A stretch of DNA of 64,000 bases from contig NC_071621.1 of NCBI RefSeq assembly GCF_014839835.1, positions 17,013,402 through 17,077,401 on the forward strand, written 5' to 3'. Below, piece after piece: positions 33,101 through 42,300 of the stretch. The number at the start of each line of letters is the position of its first letter. The stretch's first letter is position 1. A program made the position numbers and the translations under genes. Source of the DNA: Dryobates pubescens (Eukaryota; Chordata; Aves; Piciformes; Picidae). The notes under the pieces are model-generated. The model saw only the letters and a program-made list of their open reading frames with translations, searched no databases and was not told the DNA's origin.

Positions 33101-35956
33101 CAGCACAACCTCCCTGCCCCTGCTGCTGCCCACACTCTGCTCCATGCCCCCCAGGGCACATTTGACCTCCTTGTCCCCCAGGGCACCTTGCTGGCTGCTG
33201 GGCACCTCCTTGCCCCCAGCACCCCCAGCTCCTTCTCCTGGCAGCTGCTCCCCAGCAGCTCCCCCCTGGGCTGTGCTGCTGCAGGAGGTTGTCCCTGCCC
33301 AGGGGCAGGACCCTGCCCTTGCCCTGCTTGGCCTTCAGGAGGTTGCTCTCCCCCAGCTCTCAGCCTGCCCAGGGCTCCCTGGCTGCCAGCACAGCCTCAG
33401 GGCTGTCAGCACTGCTCCCAGCCTGGTCCCATCAGCAAACTGGTTGCAGGTTCCCCTCTGCCCCTTCACCCAGGCTGCTGCTGAGGATGTTGACCAAGAC
33501 CTGACCCAAATGCTGACCCCTGGAGACCACCACAACCTTGGCCTGGACTCAGTGGGCACTGAGTGGCTTCTTCTGAAGGACATCTCCCTCTCCCCTCCTG
33601 AACCTCTCCCTCCAGCCCTTTCTGGCCTCCTGCCCTCCACGGGGGACTCACCACTGAAGACCTTCTTGGTCTCCTTGTGCAGGTTGGAGACAGCAATCCT
33701 GGCAGCCAGGATGGCATAGTCTGGGTGCTTGGTGGTCAGGGTGGCAGCTGTCTCAGCAGCCAAGGTGTCCAGCTCCACCGTGGTGACTCCACTGTACAAC
33801 CCCTGGATGACCTTCATAGTGATCTGGGCCTGAGAAGGGGAAGGCCTCCAGGTTAGTCCTCTGGCTTTGGGGGTGGGAGGGGGGCAAAAAATGTGGATCT
33901 GCTAGTGGAGCAGCTACAGGGGGCACCTGAGCAGCTACAGGGGGCACCTGAGCAGGCTGGAGCCATGGCAGAGACCAATGGGATTAGGATCAACCACCCC
34001 CACAGCAGCTTTGCCCCAGGGGCACCATGGCCAGGGGGGGTTGGAAGCTCTCCACAGCCTCTCTGGGCAGCCTGCTCCAGGCCTCTCCAGCAGCCTCACC
34101 CCAAACAAGTTGCTCCTGCTGGCACCTCCTAGCTGCCACTTGGGTCCCCTTGAGCCCTGGGCACCACTCAGCAGATGCCAGCCCCAGGCTCTTGCCCCCC
34201 ACAGCTCCTTGAGCTCTTGCTGAGCATTGCTCAGGTCCTCTCTGGGGCTGCTCTGCTGCAGCCTCAGCAGCCTCCCCCAGGTCAACCTGGGCACCCCTCA
34301 AGGGGCACCAATTGCTCCTCAGGGCCAAGCTCAACCTCCCCTGCCACAACCTGAGGCCATCTCCTCTTGGCCCAGCCCTCAGGAGCAGCCCTTGAGCCCC
34401 AGCTGGCTGCAAGCTGCTCTCAGGGAGCTGCAGAGAGCCACAAGGTCTCCCCTCAGCCTCCTCTGCTGCAGCCTCAACCCCCCCAGCTCCTTCAGCTGCT
34501 CCTCACAACTTCCCCAGACCCTTCTCCAGCTTCCCTGCCCTTCTCTGGCCCTCAGCCTCTCCCCAGCCTCCCCTGGACTCTCCCCAGCACTTCCCAGGCT
34601 CTGGCCTGGGCAGCGCAGCCCAGCCCTGGCCCCAGCCCTGCAGCTGTGGCCTCCCCAGGGCAGAGCAGAGGGGCAGCAGAACCTCCCTTGACCTCCTGCC
34701 AGCCTCACTCTGCACCATTAGAAGGAGCAGAAACCTTCCTTCTCACCATCACCAAAGACTCAGGAGAATCCTACAACAGGTTGGAAGGGACCTTTAAGGC
34801 CCTCCAGCTCCAATCCCCATGCCACAGGCAGGGACACCTCCCACTAAGAGGTTGGTGAAGGCCTCCTCCAACCTAACCTGGAGGACCTCCAGGGAGGAGA
34901 TGTCCACAGCCTCTCTGGGCAAGAAGGAGGCCAAGTCATGGAGGCCAGTTCAGGGAGGCAAATTTATGGAGGCCAATCCAGGTGGGCAACCCATGGAGGG
35001 CAAACCGTCCTCCCCAGGCCAGGGAGAAGAAGGTGGAGCCCCCATCCAGCAGCCTCCTCTCACCCCCTGCTGTGGTTTTGGTGGAGGCCTCCAGAGGCTT
35101 TGGGAGGCCCCGGGGGGGACTCACCGGGTCCACAAAGTCGGCGTTGAGGCCGTAGCAGAGCTTCTGGATGCGGGAGGTGATCTTGTCAAACATGACCCTC
35201 TCCTGGCGCCCATCTGGGGGGCAAGTGGGGGACAAGGTCACTGCCCCTGCAGTCCCAAGGGACCCCAGCACCCTGCCTTCCCCCCCAGCAGCCCACTTCT
35301 TCCCCCACCATGAGGGGAAGAGAAGCCACTTGAGGGCCACCTCAGCTATCCCCCAACGGATGGAGACCTCTCTTCTGGCCAAGGGGTGAGGAGGAAGCAC
35401 AGAGGGTTTGGGGGGGAGAGCCTCTTAAATCGAACTAGGGGGACCCCACCCAACCTTCCCCAGAGCAGAGGAGGGTCCCCACCTTAGGTGCCATGAGAGG
35501 GGTCCTCTCCCCCCGAAGCAGAAGGGGTGCAAGGGCCACTTTAGGGACACCCCCACCCGAAAGTAGAAGGGGCACAAGGGGCATTTTAGGGACCCCCAAA
35601 AGCAGAGGGGGTCCAAGGGCCACTTTAGGGACCCCCAAAGCAGAGGGGGTCCAGGTGCCATGAGAGGAGCCCTCCCCAAAGCAGAGAGCTCTCATCCCCT
35701 CGCACCAGGTACCCTAAGAAGCAACCCCCAAAGCAGAGGGGGTCCCATGGTGCCCACGAGAGGACCCCCACCCCCCCAGATCAGAGGGGTCAGCCCCCAC
35801 CCCCGTTGCCATGAAGGGACATTTCCCCCCCTCAAAGAGGTGACCTCACTCTTCCCCTTCCCTCCCCCCCGGTGCCAGGGGACACCCTCCCCCATGCCCG
35901 GCTGATGCCCTCCCCGGACCCTGGGGTTCTCCCTCACCTCTCTTCACGACGTGCAT
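9180..35956 (-). CDS. RRM1: Ribonucleotide reductase large (M1) subunit
   Basis: Catalyses reduction of ribonucleoside diphosphates to deoxy forms, with the RRM2 small subunit, in the cytosol. Nineteen coding exons, 5' to 3' on the - strand: 35956-35938, 35213-35125, 33829-33652, 32070-31970, 29894-29835, 24445-24406, 23346-23184, 21793-21652, 20434-20351, 19804-19643, 18508-18429, 17620-17419, 16280-16131, 15139-14918, 13979-13903, 12790-12655, 12251-12156, 11450-11262, 9368-9180. They total 2,379 nt, 792 codons plus TAG, the human length. It starts [15 protein letters not shown] (ATP-cone). Active-site parts are present: RPQLSSCFLL (Cys218), [12 protein letters not shown] (Asn427, Cys429, Glu431), AVCNLAS (Cys444), GMYYLRT (Tyr737/738) and the C-terminal ECLMCGS pair. 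All introns are GT-AG. A local oddity is [12 protein letters not shown] where human has ACLSNKRHRPIG. The gene looks functional. Confidence 0.97.
9420..10100. repeat. 36-bp minisatellite derived from the CR1 3' tail (RRM1 intron 18)
   Basis: The unit GGAATGGGTTGGGTTGGAAG plus GAGCTTCAAAGATCAT (36 bp) repeats almost perfectly about eight times from 9,530 to 9,835, flanked by looser copies to 10,100. On the - strand it reads CTTCCAACCCAACCCATTCC followed by ATGA, the wording of CR1 3' termini. The array thus looks like an amplified CR1 tail. Stop-free 12-residue-repeat frames are artefacts. Confidence 0.85.
10230..11265. repeat. 50/98-bp minisatellite abutting RRM1 exon 18
   Basis: The phrase GAGACCCAACCAAGTCAACT recurs at 10,259, 10,357, 10,455, 10,562 and 10,612 and onward to 11,170, giving 98-107-bp units and shorter 50-bp units. 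The long unit also holds CCCAGTGTCTCCCAGTAACC. The array runs up to the exon 18 donor side at 11,261. Confidence 0.85.
11585..12045. repeat. 113-bp minisatellite, four copies (RRM1 intron 17)
   Basis: AAGGTTTGTGGTGGCCAAAC starts units at about 11,590, 11,703, 11,816 and 11,929, each exactly 113 bp and nearly identical, with CACCCAGGCATGGAGAAAGC inside each. Confidence 0.9.
12270..12500. repeat. GGTTGGGTGGCCCAAGG repeats (RRM1 intron 16)
   Basis: Degenerate repeats of TGATCTAAAGGTTGGGTGGC and CCAAGGGGTTGGG type, unit about 34-65 bp. Immediately right (12,510-12,640) is a remnant of the CR1 3' region (GGCAGGCTGCCCAGGGCAGT). Confidence 0.7.
13040..13850. repeat. GATC-rich AAGATC minisatellite (RRM1 intron 15)
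   Basis: Imperfect short units such as CAAGATCTCAAGATC and CCCATGATCAAGATC run for about 800 bp. The DNA contains dozens of GATC sites on both strands. The start overlaps looser CTCCACTGGACTCAGG repeats at 12,955-13,060. Confidence 0.85.
14150..14720 (+). mobile_element. CR1 LINE fragment (RRM1 intron 14)
   Basis: Sense-oriented GC-rich CR1. It runs from CTGGGCACTGGGGAGCCCAC, through the GAGGAGCAGCTGAGGGAGCT and GGCTGCCCAGGGCAGTGGTG blocks, to a tail reading ATCTTCAAGCTCTCTTCCAA. It is 5'-truncated. Confidence 0.8.
15425..16100 (+). mobile_element. CR1 LINE fragments of a second subfamily (RRM1 intron 13)
   Basis: A short CR1 tail (15,425-15,530, ending CTTCCAATCCATCC) is followed by a longer sense CR1. 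That copy holds GTGTCCAGAGAAGGGCCATG, GGAGAGGAGAAGGCTCCAAG, GAGAGCCTGGCACAGGTTGC and the 3' end GAGGTCCCTTCCAGCCCTGA. It is less GC-rich than the other copies, hence another subfamily. It stops 30 bp before exon 13. Confidence 0.8.
16470..17355 (+). mobile_element. CR1 LINE fragment (RRM1 intron 12)
   Basis: A long sense copy of the GC-rich subfamily, beginning near CTGGGTGTGGGGTGGAAGAG, with GGGCACTGGGGAGCCCACAG and GCAGCAGAGGAGGCTGAGGG, and ending CTTTCCCAACCCCTTCCATG. It is nearly the same length as the copy at 43,235-44,135. Confidence 0.8.
17750..18428. repeat. Pyrimidine-rich CCTCTTGGGTCCACCT minisatellite (RRM1 intron 11)
   Basis: About 680 bp of 20-23-bp units of CCCCTCTTGGGTCCACCTC type. 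Blocks of about 108 bp recur (TCTAACCTCACCTCCCCTGG at 17,891, 18,014 and 18,135). The array ends exactly at the exon 11 donor. Confidence 0.85.
18605..19335 (+). mobile_element. CR1 LINE fragment (RRM1 intron 10)
   Basis: Sense CR1 whose translation still follows the CR1 ORF2 C-terminal region ([20 protein letters not shown] is recognisably related to CR1 [14 protein letters not shown]). It continues through CCAAGGCCTGGCCCAGGCTG to the 3' end near AGGTCCCTTCCCACCAGC. Confidence 0.75.
19336..20660. other. RRM1 introns 8-10 sequence without recognised repeats
   Basis: Outside exons 10 (19,643-19,804) and 9 (20,351-20,434) no convincing repeat, RNA gene or other gene is seen here. Confidence 0.5.
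20690..21595. mobile_element. Mosaic of CR1 fragments in both orientations (RRM1 intron 8)
   Basis: Three pieces: a sense copy at 20,690-21,165 with tail TTGGACTTGATGATCTCAAA, an antisense piece at 21,170-21,415 (GGCCACCTGGGCACACTGCT, CAGGTCCCTTCCTGCCAGGC), and a sense 3' end at 21,425-21,595 (GGCTGCTCTCTGAGGTCTCT, TTCCAACCCCCTCC). The last ends about 55 bp before exon 8. Confidence 0.7.
21955..23100. repeat. GGGTCAGGGAGGGCTTGGCTT array with higher-order units (RRM1 intron 7)
   Basis: The basic word is about 20 bp (GGTCAGGGAGGGCTTGGCTT). A longer phrase, TTGGGTTAGGTCTGGTCAGG, recurs at 22,021, 22,156, 22,322, 22,489 and 22,654, so higher-order units are 135-167 bp. The right part (22,900-23,100) decays to GAGCTGGGTTGGGTTGAGTC words. 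The array occupies most of the intron. Confidence 0.9.
23380..24180 (-). mobile_element. CR1 LINE fragments, antisense (RRM1 intron 6)
   Basis: Antisense CR1 at 23,385-23,640 shows the 3' end first (GGAAGGGACCTCAAGGCTCA), then GAGCAGGTTGCTCACAGCCA and GCTTCCACCGCCTCCCTGGG. A second antisense piece at 23,830-24,175 holds GCAACCTCCTCCATCAGAAG, TCTCCCTGGAGCCTTCTTTT and further CR1 body. Confidence 0.7.
24612..25775 (-). mobile_element. CR1 LINE, antisense, with RT remnant (RRM1 intron 5)
   Basis: A stray CR1 tail at 24,612-24,665 is followed by a longer copy from about 24,855. It has an AATAGAATAGAATA tail, GAGTCCAACCCATCAACCAA, and on the - strand the reading frame at 25,290-25,778 with [12 protein letters not shown] and QFADDTKLG. 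It is closely related to the copies at 4,088, 26,190 and 27,835, so this subfamily was active more recently than the GC-rich one. It is 5'-truncated near 25,775. Confidence 0.85.
25776..26189. other. Unassigned intronic interval between CR1 copies
   Basis: About 410 bp of non-CR1 sequence (TGATGGGTTATGCCCATCCT, GGGGGTTTTCCCCCTGGGAA) interrupts the CR1 cluster. No coding sequence is recognised; it could be a fragment of another interspersed repeat. Confidence 0.35.
26190..27155 (-). mobile_element. CR1 LINE fragments, antisense, interrupted (RRM1 intron 5)
   Basis: An antisense CR1 at 26,190-26,770 starts with the tail TATAGAATAGAACAAACCAG and has CTTGAGACTGTGTCCTCTTG. A CR1 piece with CTAAGCAACCCCAGCTCCCT at 27,000-27,155 repeats part of it. 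Between them (26,771-26,999) is AT-rich non-CR1 sequence (ATATCTCTCTCTATATGTAT). Confidence 0.75.
27156..27834. other. Unassigned intronic interval
   Basis: About 680 bp of moderately AT-rich sequence with no recognised repeat, splice-supported exon or RNA gene. It is one of the few stretches of this window with no visible tandem structure. Confidence 0.4.
27835..28615 (-). mobile_element. CR1 LINE, antisense (RRM1 intron 5)
   Basis: Begins with the CR1 tail AGAGATCATCAAGTCCAAGC and carries the same body as the copy at 4,088 (CCTCCCCTGGCACAGCTTGA, CTGGGGTTGTTATGG-type block). The - strand reading frame at 28,205-28,657 shows [15 protein letters not shown] and [14 protein letters not shown]. 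It ends abruptly at about 28,615 where other sequence begins. Confidence 0.85.
28616..29035 (+). mobile_element. Possible LTR-element fossil fragment
   Basis: A purine run (AAAAAGAAAGCAGGGGGAGG, 28,675-28,695) directly followed by TGTAAGAG resembles a polypurine tract plus the start of a long terminal repeat. The element would be a broken, old LTR fragment inserted next to the CR1 copy. No internal region is recognised and the family is unknown; the assignment is tentative. Confidence 0.25.
29036..29705 (+). mobile_element. CR1 LINE fragment (RRM1 intron 5)
   Basis: Sense CR1 that starts inside the RT region ([15 protein letters not shown], related to [14 protein letters not shown] of the - strand copies). 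It continues through CTGCCCCTGGGCAGGGACAA and GCTGCCCAGGGCAGAGCCTG to GAGAAGTTGTGAGGAGCAGC. It is very similar to the copy at 18,605-19,335. Confidence 0.75.
30050..31690. repeat. 43-bp minisatellite, about 35-40 copies (RRM1 intron 4)
   Basis: The unit GTCGAGGAGGGCGGCGAGAA plus GGCCTCTGGAAGGCCGCTCAGGG is 43 bp (consecutive starts at 30,695, 30,738 and 30,781). Two near-identical longer blocks (around 30,450-31,000 and 30,900-31,420) separated by GACTGAAGAGGTTGGTAAGA words show higher-order duplication. Because 43 is not a multiple of three, stop-free frames cycle as 43-residue repeats. Confidence 0.92.
32575..33505 (-). mobile_element. CR1 LINE fragment, antisense (RRM1 intron 3)
   Basis: A long antisense GC-rich copy. 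It has the 3' side GGAGAAGACCTTGAAGGTGA, then CACCCCTGCCCTGGGCAGCC, GGCCATCTCCTCTTGGCCCA, CAACTTCTCCACAGCCTTCT, and the RT-side end CATCAGCAAACTGGTTGCAG. Confidence 0.8.
33985..34930 (-). mobile_element. CR1 LINE fragments, antisense (RRM1 intron 2)
   Basis: From 33,985 to 34,735 the GC-rich CR1 body is in antisense, followed at 34,745-34,930 by another antisense 3' end (AACAGGTTGGAAGGGACCTT). It is a nested or sequential pair of insertions. Confidence 0.75.
35420..35910. repeat. GGGCCACTTTAGGGACCCCCAAAGCAGAGG minisatellite (RRM1 intron 1)
   Basis: Degenerate units of about 37-45 bp with CCACTTTAGGGACCCCCAAA and GCAGAGGGGGTCC. The array lies within the 725-bp first intron and ends just before exon 1. 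Confidence 0.75.
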
Positions 35957-36300
35957 GGCTCCGGCCGGCCTCTCTCCACAGCTTCTTTCACCGCTTCCCG
36001 CTCCCGCCAACCGCGCTGGCCCCGCCGCGCCGCCGTAGCGCTTTTATCCACCCCCGTGACGCTGCGGACGCCATCTTGCTTCCGGGCACCCCCCCTTCCC
36101 TGTTTCTTCCCTTCCTCTTCCCACACCGCCGCGAGTCCCGCGCTGCCTTTCGCTGTAAGTTGAAGCTCTGCCCTTCCTCCTTCCCCACATCTCCCCATTT
36201 CTCCTCCCGGCGAACAGCAGCTCGCAAGGGGAGGACCAAACCGTTTGCCCACTTCCAAAATGGCGGCCGGCGGCTAAAAAGAATGCAGTGCAGGGCGGGA
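35957..36300 (-). promoter_or_regulatory. RRM1 5' UTR and CpG-rich promoter
   Basis: CpG-dense sequence upstream of the RRM1 start codon. Visible on the - strand are a GGATAAAAGCG TATA-like element (about 36,048-36,038), a CCGGAAGCAAGATGGCGTC ETS plus YY1 pair (about 36,068-36,086) and an E2F-like TTCCCGC (+ strand 35,995-36,001), which would suit S-phase expression. On the + strand AAAATGGCGGC at 36,257-36,267 is a YY1-type element facing away from RRM1. The start site probably lies near 36,015. Confidence 0.65.
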
Positions 36301-36384
36301 AGGAGCGGCGCGGAGCGGCTGGCGGGAGCGGCGTACGGCGGCCGAGCTGGGGCAAAACATCCCTGTCCTCGAGAACAGAACCAG

Positions 36385-39300
36385 CGCAGTACCGTATGGC
36401 TCAGCGCAGCCCAGTATAATGCAGTGAAATGAGGCACAGTCCAGGACAGTCCAGCGGAGCACAACCCAGTACATCCCACTATGGACCTGTACAGCCTTGT
36501 ACAGCCCAGTACGGACCAGTACAGCCCTGTACAGCCCAATATGCCCCAGTACATACCAGTATGGAGCAATACAGCCCAGTATGGCTCAGTACAGCCCAGT
36601 ACAACACAGTACGGACCAGTACAGCCCAGTATATCCCAGCATGGAGCAATACAGCCCAGCATGGCTCAGTACAGCCCAGTACAACACAGTACGGACCAGT
36701 ACAGCCCAGTACATCCCAGCATGGAGCAATACAGCCCAGCATGGCTCAGCACAGCCCAGTACAACACAGTATGCCCCAGTACAGCCCTGTACAACCTGGT
36801 ATTGCTCAGTACAGCCCAGCACAACACAGTATGCCCCAGTACAGCCCTGTACAGCCCAGTATGGCTCAGTACAGCCCAGCATGGCTCAGTACAGCCCAGC
36901 ACAACACAGTATGCCCCAGTACAGCCCTGTACAGCCCAGTATGGCTCAGTACAGCCCAGTACAACACAGTACGGACCAGTACAGCCCAGTATATCCCAGC
37001 ATGGAGCAATACAGCCCAGCATGGCTCAGTACAGCCCAGTACAACACAGTACGGACCAGTACAGCCCAGTACATCCCAGCATGGAGCAATACAGCCCAGC
37101 ATGGCTCAGCACAGCCCAGTACAACACAGTATGCCCCAGTACAGCCCTGTACAACCTGGTATTGCTCAGTACAGCCCAGCACAACACAGTATGCCCCAGT
37201 ACAGCCCTGTACAGCCCAGTATGGCTCAGTACAGCCCAGCATGGCTCAGTACAGCCCAGCACAACACAGTATGCCCCAGTACAGCCCTGTACAGCCCAGT
37301 ATGGCTCAGTACAGCCCAGCACAACACAGTATGCCCCAGTACAGCCCTGTACAGCCCAGTATGGCTCAGTACAGCCCAGCATGGCTCAGTACAGCCCAGC
37401 ACAACACAGTATGCCCCAGTACAGCCCTGTACAGCCCAGCATGGCTCAGTACAGCCCAGTACAACACAGTATGCCCCAGTACAGCCCTGTACAGCCCAGT
37501 ATGGCTCAGTACAGCCCAGCATGGCTCAGTACAGCCCAGCACAACACAGTATGCCCCAGTACAGCCCTGTACAGCCCAGCATGGCTCAGTACAGCCCAGT
37601 ACAACACAGTATGCCCCAGTACAGCCCTGTACAGCCCAGTATGGCTCAGTACAGCCCAGTACAACACAGTACGTCCCAGTACAGCCCTGTACAGCCCAGT
37701 ATGGCTCAGTACAGCCCAGCACAACACAGTATGCCCCAGTACAGCCCTGTACAGCCCAGCATGGCTCAGTACAGCCCAGCACAACACAGTATGCCCCAGT
37801 ACAGCCCTGTACAGCCCAGTATGGCTCAGCACAGCCCAGCACAACACAGTATGCCCCAGTACAGCCCTGTACAGCCCAGTATGGCTCAGTACAGCCCAGT
37901 ACAACACAGTATGCCCCAGTACAGCCCTGTACAGCCCAGCATGGCTCAGTACAGCCCAGCACAACACAGTATGCCCCAGTACAGCCCTGTACAGCCCAGC
38001 ATGGCTCAGTACAGCCCAGCACAACACAGTATGCCCCAGTACAGCCCTGTACAGCCCAGCATGGCTCAGTACAGCCCAGTACAACACAGTATGCCCCAGT
38101 ACAGCCCTGTACAGCCCAGTATGGCTCAGTACAGCCCAGTACAACACAGTATGCCCCAGTACAGCCCTGTACAGCCCAGTATGGCTCAGTACAGCCCAGC
38201 ACAACACAGTATGCCCCAGTACAGACCTGTATAACCTGGTATTGCTCAGTACAGCCCAGTACAACACAGTATGCCCCAGTACAGCCCTGTACAGCCCAGT
38301 ATGGCTCAGTACAGCCCAGTACAACACAGTATGCCCCAGTACAGCCCTGTACAGCCCAGTATGGCTCAGTACAGCCCAGTACAACACAGTATGCCCCAGT
38401 ACAGCCCTGTACAACCTGGTATTGCTCAGTACAGCCCAGTACAACACAGTATGCCCCAGTACAGCCCTGTACAGCCCAGCATGGCTCAGTACAGCCCAGT
38501 ACAACACAGTATGCCCCAGTACAGCCCTGTACAGCCCAGTATGGCTCAGTACAGCCCAGTACAACACAGTATGTCCCAGTACAGCCCTGTACAGCCCAGC
38601 ATGGCTCAGTACAGCCCAGCACAACACAGTATGCCCCAGTACAGCCCTGTACAGCCCAGCATGGCTCAGTACAGCCCAGTACAACACAGTATTGCCCCAG
38701 TACAGCCCTGTACAACCTGGTATTGCTCAGTACAGCCCAGTACAACACAGTATGCCCCAGTACAGCCCTGTACAGCCCAGCATGGCTCAGTACAGCCCAG
38801 TACAACACAGTATGCCCCAGTACAGCCCTGTACAGCCCAGTATGGCTCAGTACAGCCCAGCACAACACAGTATGCCCCAGTACAGCCCTGTACAGCCCAG
38901 TATGGCTCAGTACAGCCCAGTACAACACAGTATGCCCCAGTACAGCCCTGTACAGCCCAGTATGGCTCAGTACAGCCCAGCACAACACAGTATGTCCCAG
39001 TACAGCCCTGTACAGCCCAGTATGGCTCAGTACAGCCCAGTACAACACAGTATGCCCCAGTACAGCCCTGTACAGCCCTGTATGGCTCAGTACAGCCCAG
39101 TACAACACAGTATGCCCCAGTACAGCCCTGTACAACCTGGTATTGCTCAGTACAGCCCAGTACAACACAGTATGCCCCAGTACAGCCCTGTACAGCCCAG
39201 CATGGCTCAGTACAGCCCAGCACAACACAGTATGCCCCAGTACAGCCCTGTACAGCCCAGCATGGCTCAGTACAGCCCAGTACAACACAGTATGTCCCAG

Positions 39301-42300
39301 TACAGCCCTGTACAGCCCAGTATGGCTCAGTACAGCCCAGTACAACACAGTATGCCCCAGTACAGCCCTGTACAGCCCAGTATGGCTCAGTACAGCCCAG
39401 TACAACACAGTATGCACCAGTACAGCCCTGTACAGCCCAGCATGGCGCAGTACAGCCCAGTACAACACAGTATGCCCCAGTACAGCCCTGTACAGCCCAG
39501 CATGGCTCAGTACAGCCCAGTACAACACAGTATGCCCCAGTACAGCCCTGTACAGCCCAGTATGGCTCAGTACAGCCCAGTACAACACAGTATGCCCCAG
39601 TACAGCCCTGTACAGCCCAGCATGGCTCAGTACAGCCCAGCACAACACAGTATGCCCCAGTACAGTCCTGTACAGTCCAGTATGGCTCAGTACAGCCCAG
39701 TACAACACAGTATGTCCCAGTGCAGCCCTGTACAGCCCAGTATGGCTCAGTACAGCCCAGCACAACACAGTATGCCCCAGTACAGCCCTGTACAGCCCAG
39801 TATGGCTCAGTACAGCCCAGTACAACACAGTACGGACCAGTACAGCCCAGTATATCCCAGCATGGAGCAATACAGCCCAGCATGGCTCAGTACAGCCCAG
39901 TACAACACAGTACGGACCAGTACAGCCCAGTACATCCCAGCATGGAGCAATACAGCCCAGCATGGCTCAGCACAGCCCAGTACAACACAGTACGGACCAG
40001 TACAGCCCAGTACATCCCAGCATGGAGCAATACAGCCCAGCATGGCTCAGCACAGCCCAGTACAACACAGTATGCCCCAGTACAGCCCTGTACAACCTGG
40101 TATTGCTCAGTACAGCCCAGCACAACACAGTATGCCCCAGTACAGCCCTGTACAGCCCAGTATGGCTCAGTACAGCCCAGCATGGCTCAGTACAGCCCAG
40201 CACAACACAGTATGCCCCAGTACAGCCCTGTACAGCCCAGTATGGCTCAGTACAGCCCAGCACAACACAGTATGCCCCAGTACAGCCCTGTACAGCCCAG
40301 TATGGCTCAGTACAGCCCAGCATGGCTCAGTACAGCCCAGCACAACACAGTATGCCCCAGTACAGCCCTGTACAGCCCAGCATGGCTCAGTACAGCCCAG
40401 TACAACACAGTATGCCCCAGTACAGCCCTGTACAGCCCAGTATGGCTCAGTACAGCCCAGCATGGCTCAGTACAGCCCAGCACAACACAGTATGCCCCAG
40501 TACAGCCCTGTACAGCCCAGCATGGCTCAGTACAGCCCAGTACAACACAGTATGCCCAGTACAGCCCTGTACAGCCCAGTATGGCTCAGTACAGCCCAGT
40601 ACAACACAGTACGTCCCAGTACAGCCCTGTACAGCCCAGTATGGCTCAGTACAGCCCAGCACAACACAGTATGCCCCAGTACAGCCCTGTACAGCCCTGT
40701 ATGGCTCAGTACAGCCCAGCACAACACAGTATGCCCCAGTACAGCCCTGTACAGCCCAGCATGGCTCAGTACAGCCCAGTACAACACAGTATGCCCCAGT
40801 ACAGCCCTGTACAGCCCAGTATGGCTCAGTACAGCCCAGTACAACACAGTATGCCCCAGTACAGCCCTGTACAGCCCAGCATGGCTCAGTACAGCCCAGC
40901 ACAACACAGTATGCCCCAGTACAGCCCTGTACAGCCCAGCATGGCTCAGTACAGCCCAGCACAACACAGTATGCCCCAGTACAGCCCTGTACAGCCCAGC
41001 ATGGCTCAGTACAGCCCAGTACAACACAGTATGCCCCAGTACAGCCCTGTACAGCCCAGTATGGCTCAGTACAGCCCAGTACAACACAGTATGCCCCAGT
41101 ACAGCCCTGTACAGCCCAGTATGGCTCAGTACAGCCCAGCACAACACAGTATGCCCCAGTACAGCCCTGTACAGCCCAGCATGGCTCAGTACAGCCCAGC
41201 ACAACACAGTATGCCCCAGTACAGCCCTGTACAGCCCAGTATGGCTCAGTACAGCCCAGTACAACACAGTATGCCCCAGTACAGCCCTGTACAACCTGGT
41301 ATTGCTCAGTACAGCCCAGTACAACACAGTATGCCCCAGTACAGCCCTGTACAGCCCAGCATGGCTCAGTACAGCCCAGTACAACACAGTATGCCCCAGT
41401 ACAGCCCTGTACAGCCCAGTATGGCTCAGTACAGCCCAGTACAACACAGTATGTCCCAGTACAGCCCTGTACAGCCCAGCATGGCTCAGTACAGCCCAGC
41501 ACAACACAGTATGCCCCAGTACAGCCCTGTACAGCCCAGCATGGCTCAGTACAGCCCAGTACAACACAGTATGCCCCAGTACAGCCCTGTACAACCTGGT
41601 ATTGCTCAGTACAGCCCAGTACAACACAGTATGCCCCAGTACAGCCCTGTACAGCCCAGCATGGCTCAGTACAGCCCAGTACAACACAGTATGCCCCAGT
41701 ACAGCCCTGTACAGCCCAGTATGGCTCAGTACAGCCCAGCACAACACAGTATGCCCCAGTACAGCCCTGTACAGCCCAGTATGGCTCAGTACAGCCCAGT
41801 ACAACACAGTATGCCCCAGTACAGCCCTGTACAGCCCAGTATGGCTCAGTACAGCCCAGCACAACACAGTATGTCCCAGTACAGCCCTGTACAGCCCAGT
41901 ATGGCTCAGTACAGCCCAGTACAACACAGTATGCCCCAGTACAGCCCTGTACAGCCCTGTATGGCTCAGTACAGCCCAGCACAACACAGTATGCCCCAGT
42001 ACAGCCCTGTACAGCCCAGCATGGCTCAGTACAGCCCAGTACAACACAGTATGCCCCAGTACAGCCCTGTACAACCTGGTATTGCTCAGTACAGCCACAG
42101 TACAACACAGTATGCCCCAGTACAGCCCTGTACAGCCCAGCATGGCTCAGTACAGCCCAGCACAACACAGTATGCCCCAGTACAGCCCTGTACAGCCCAG
42201 CATGGCTCAGTACAGCCCAGTACAACACAGTATGTCCCAGTACAGCCCTGTACAGCCCAGTATGGCTCAGTACAGCCCAGTACAACTCAGTATGCCCCAG

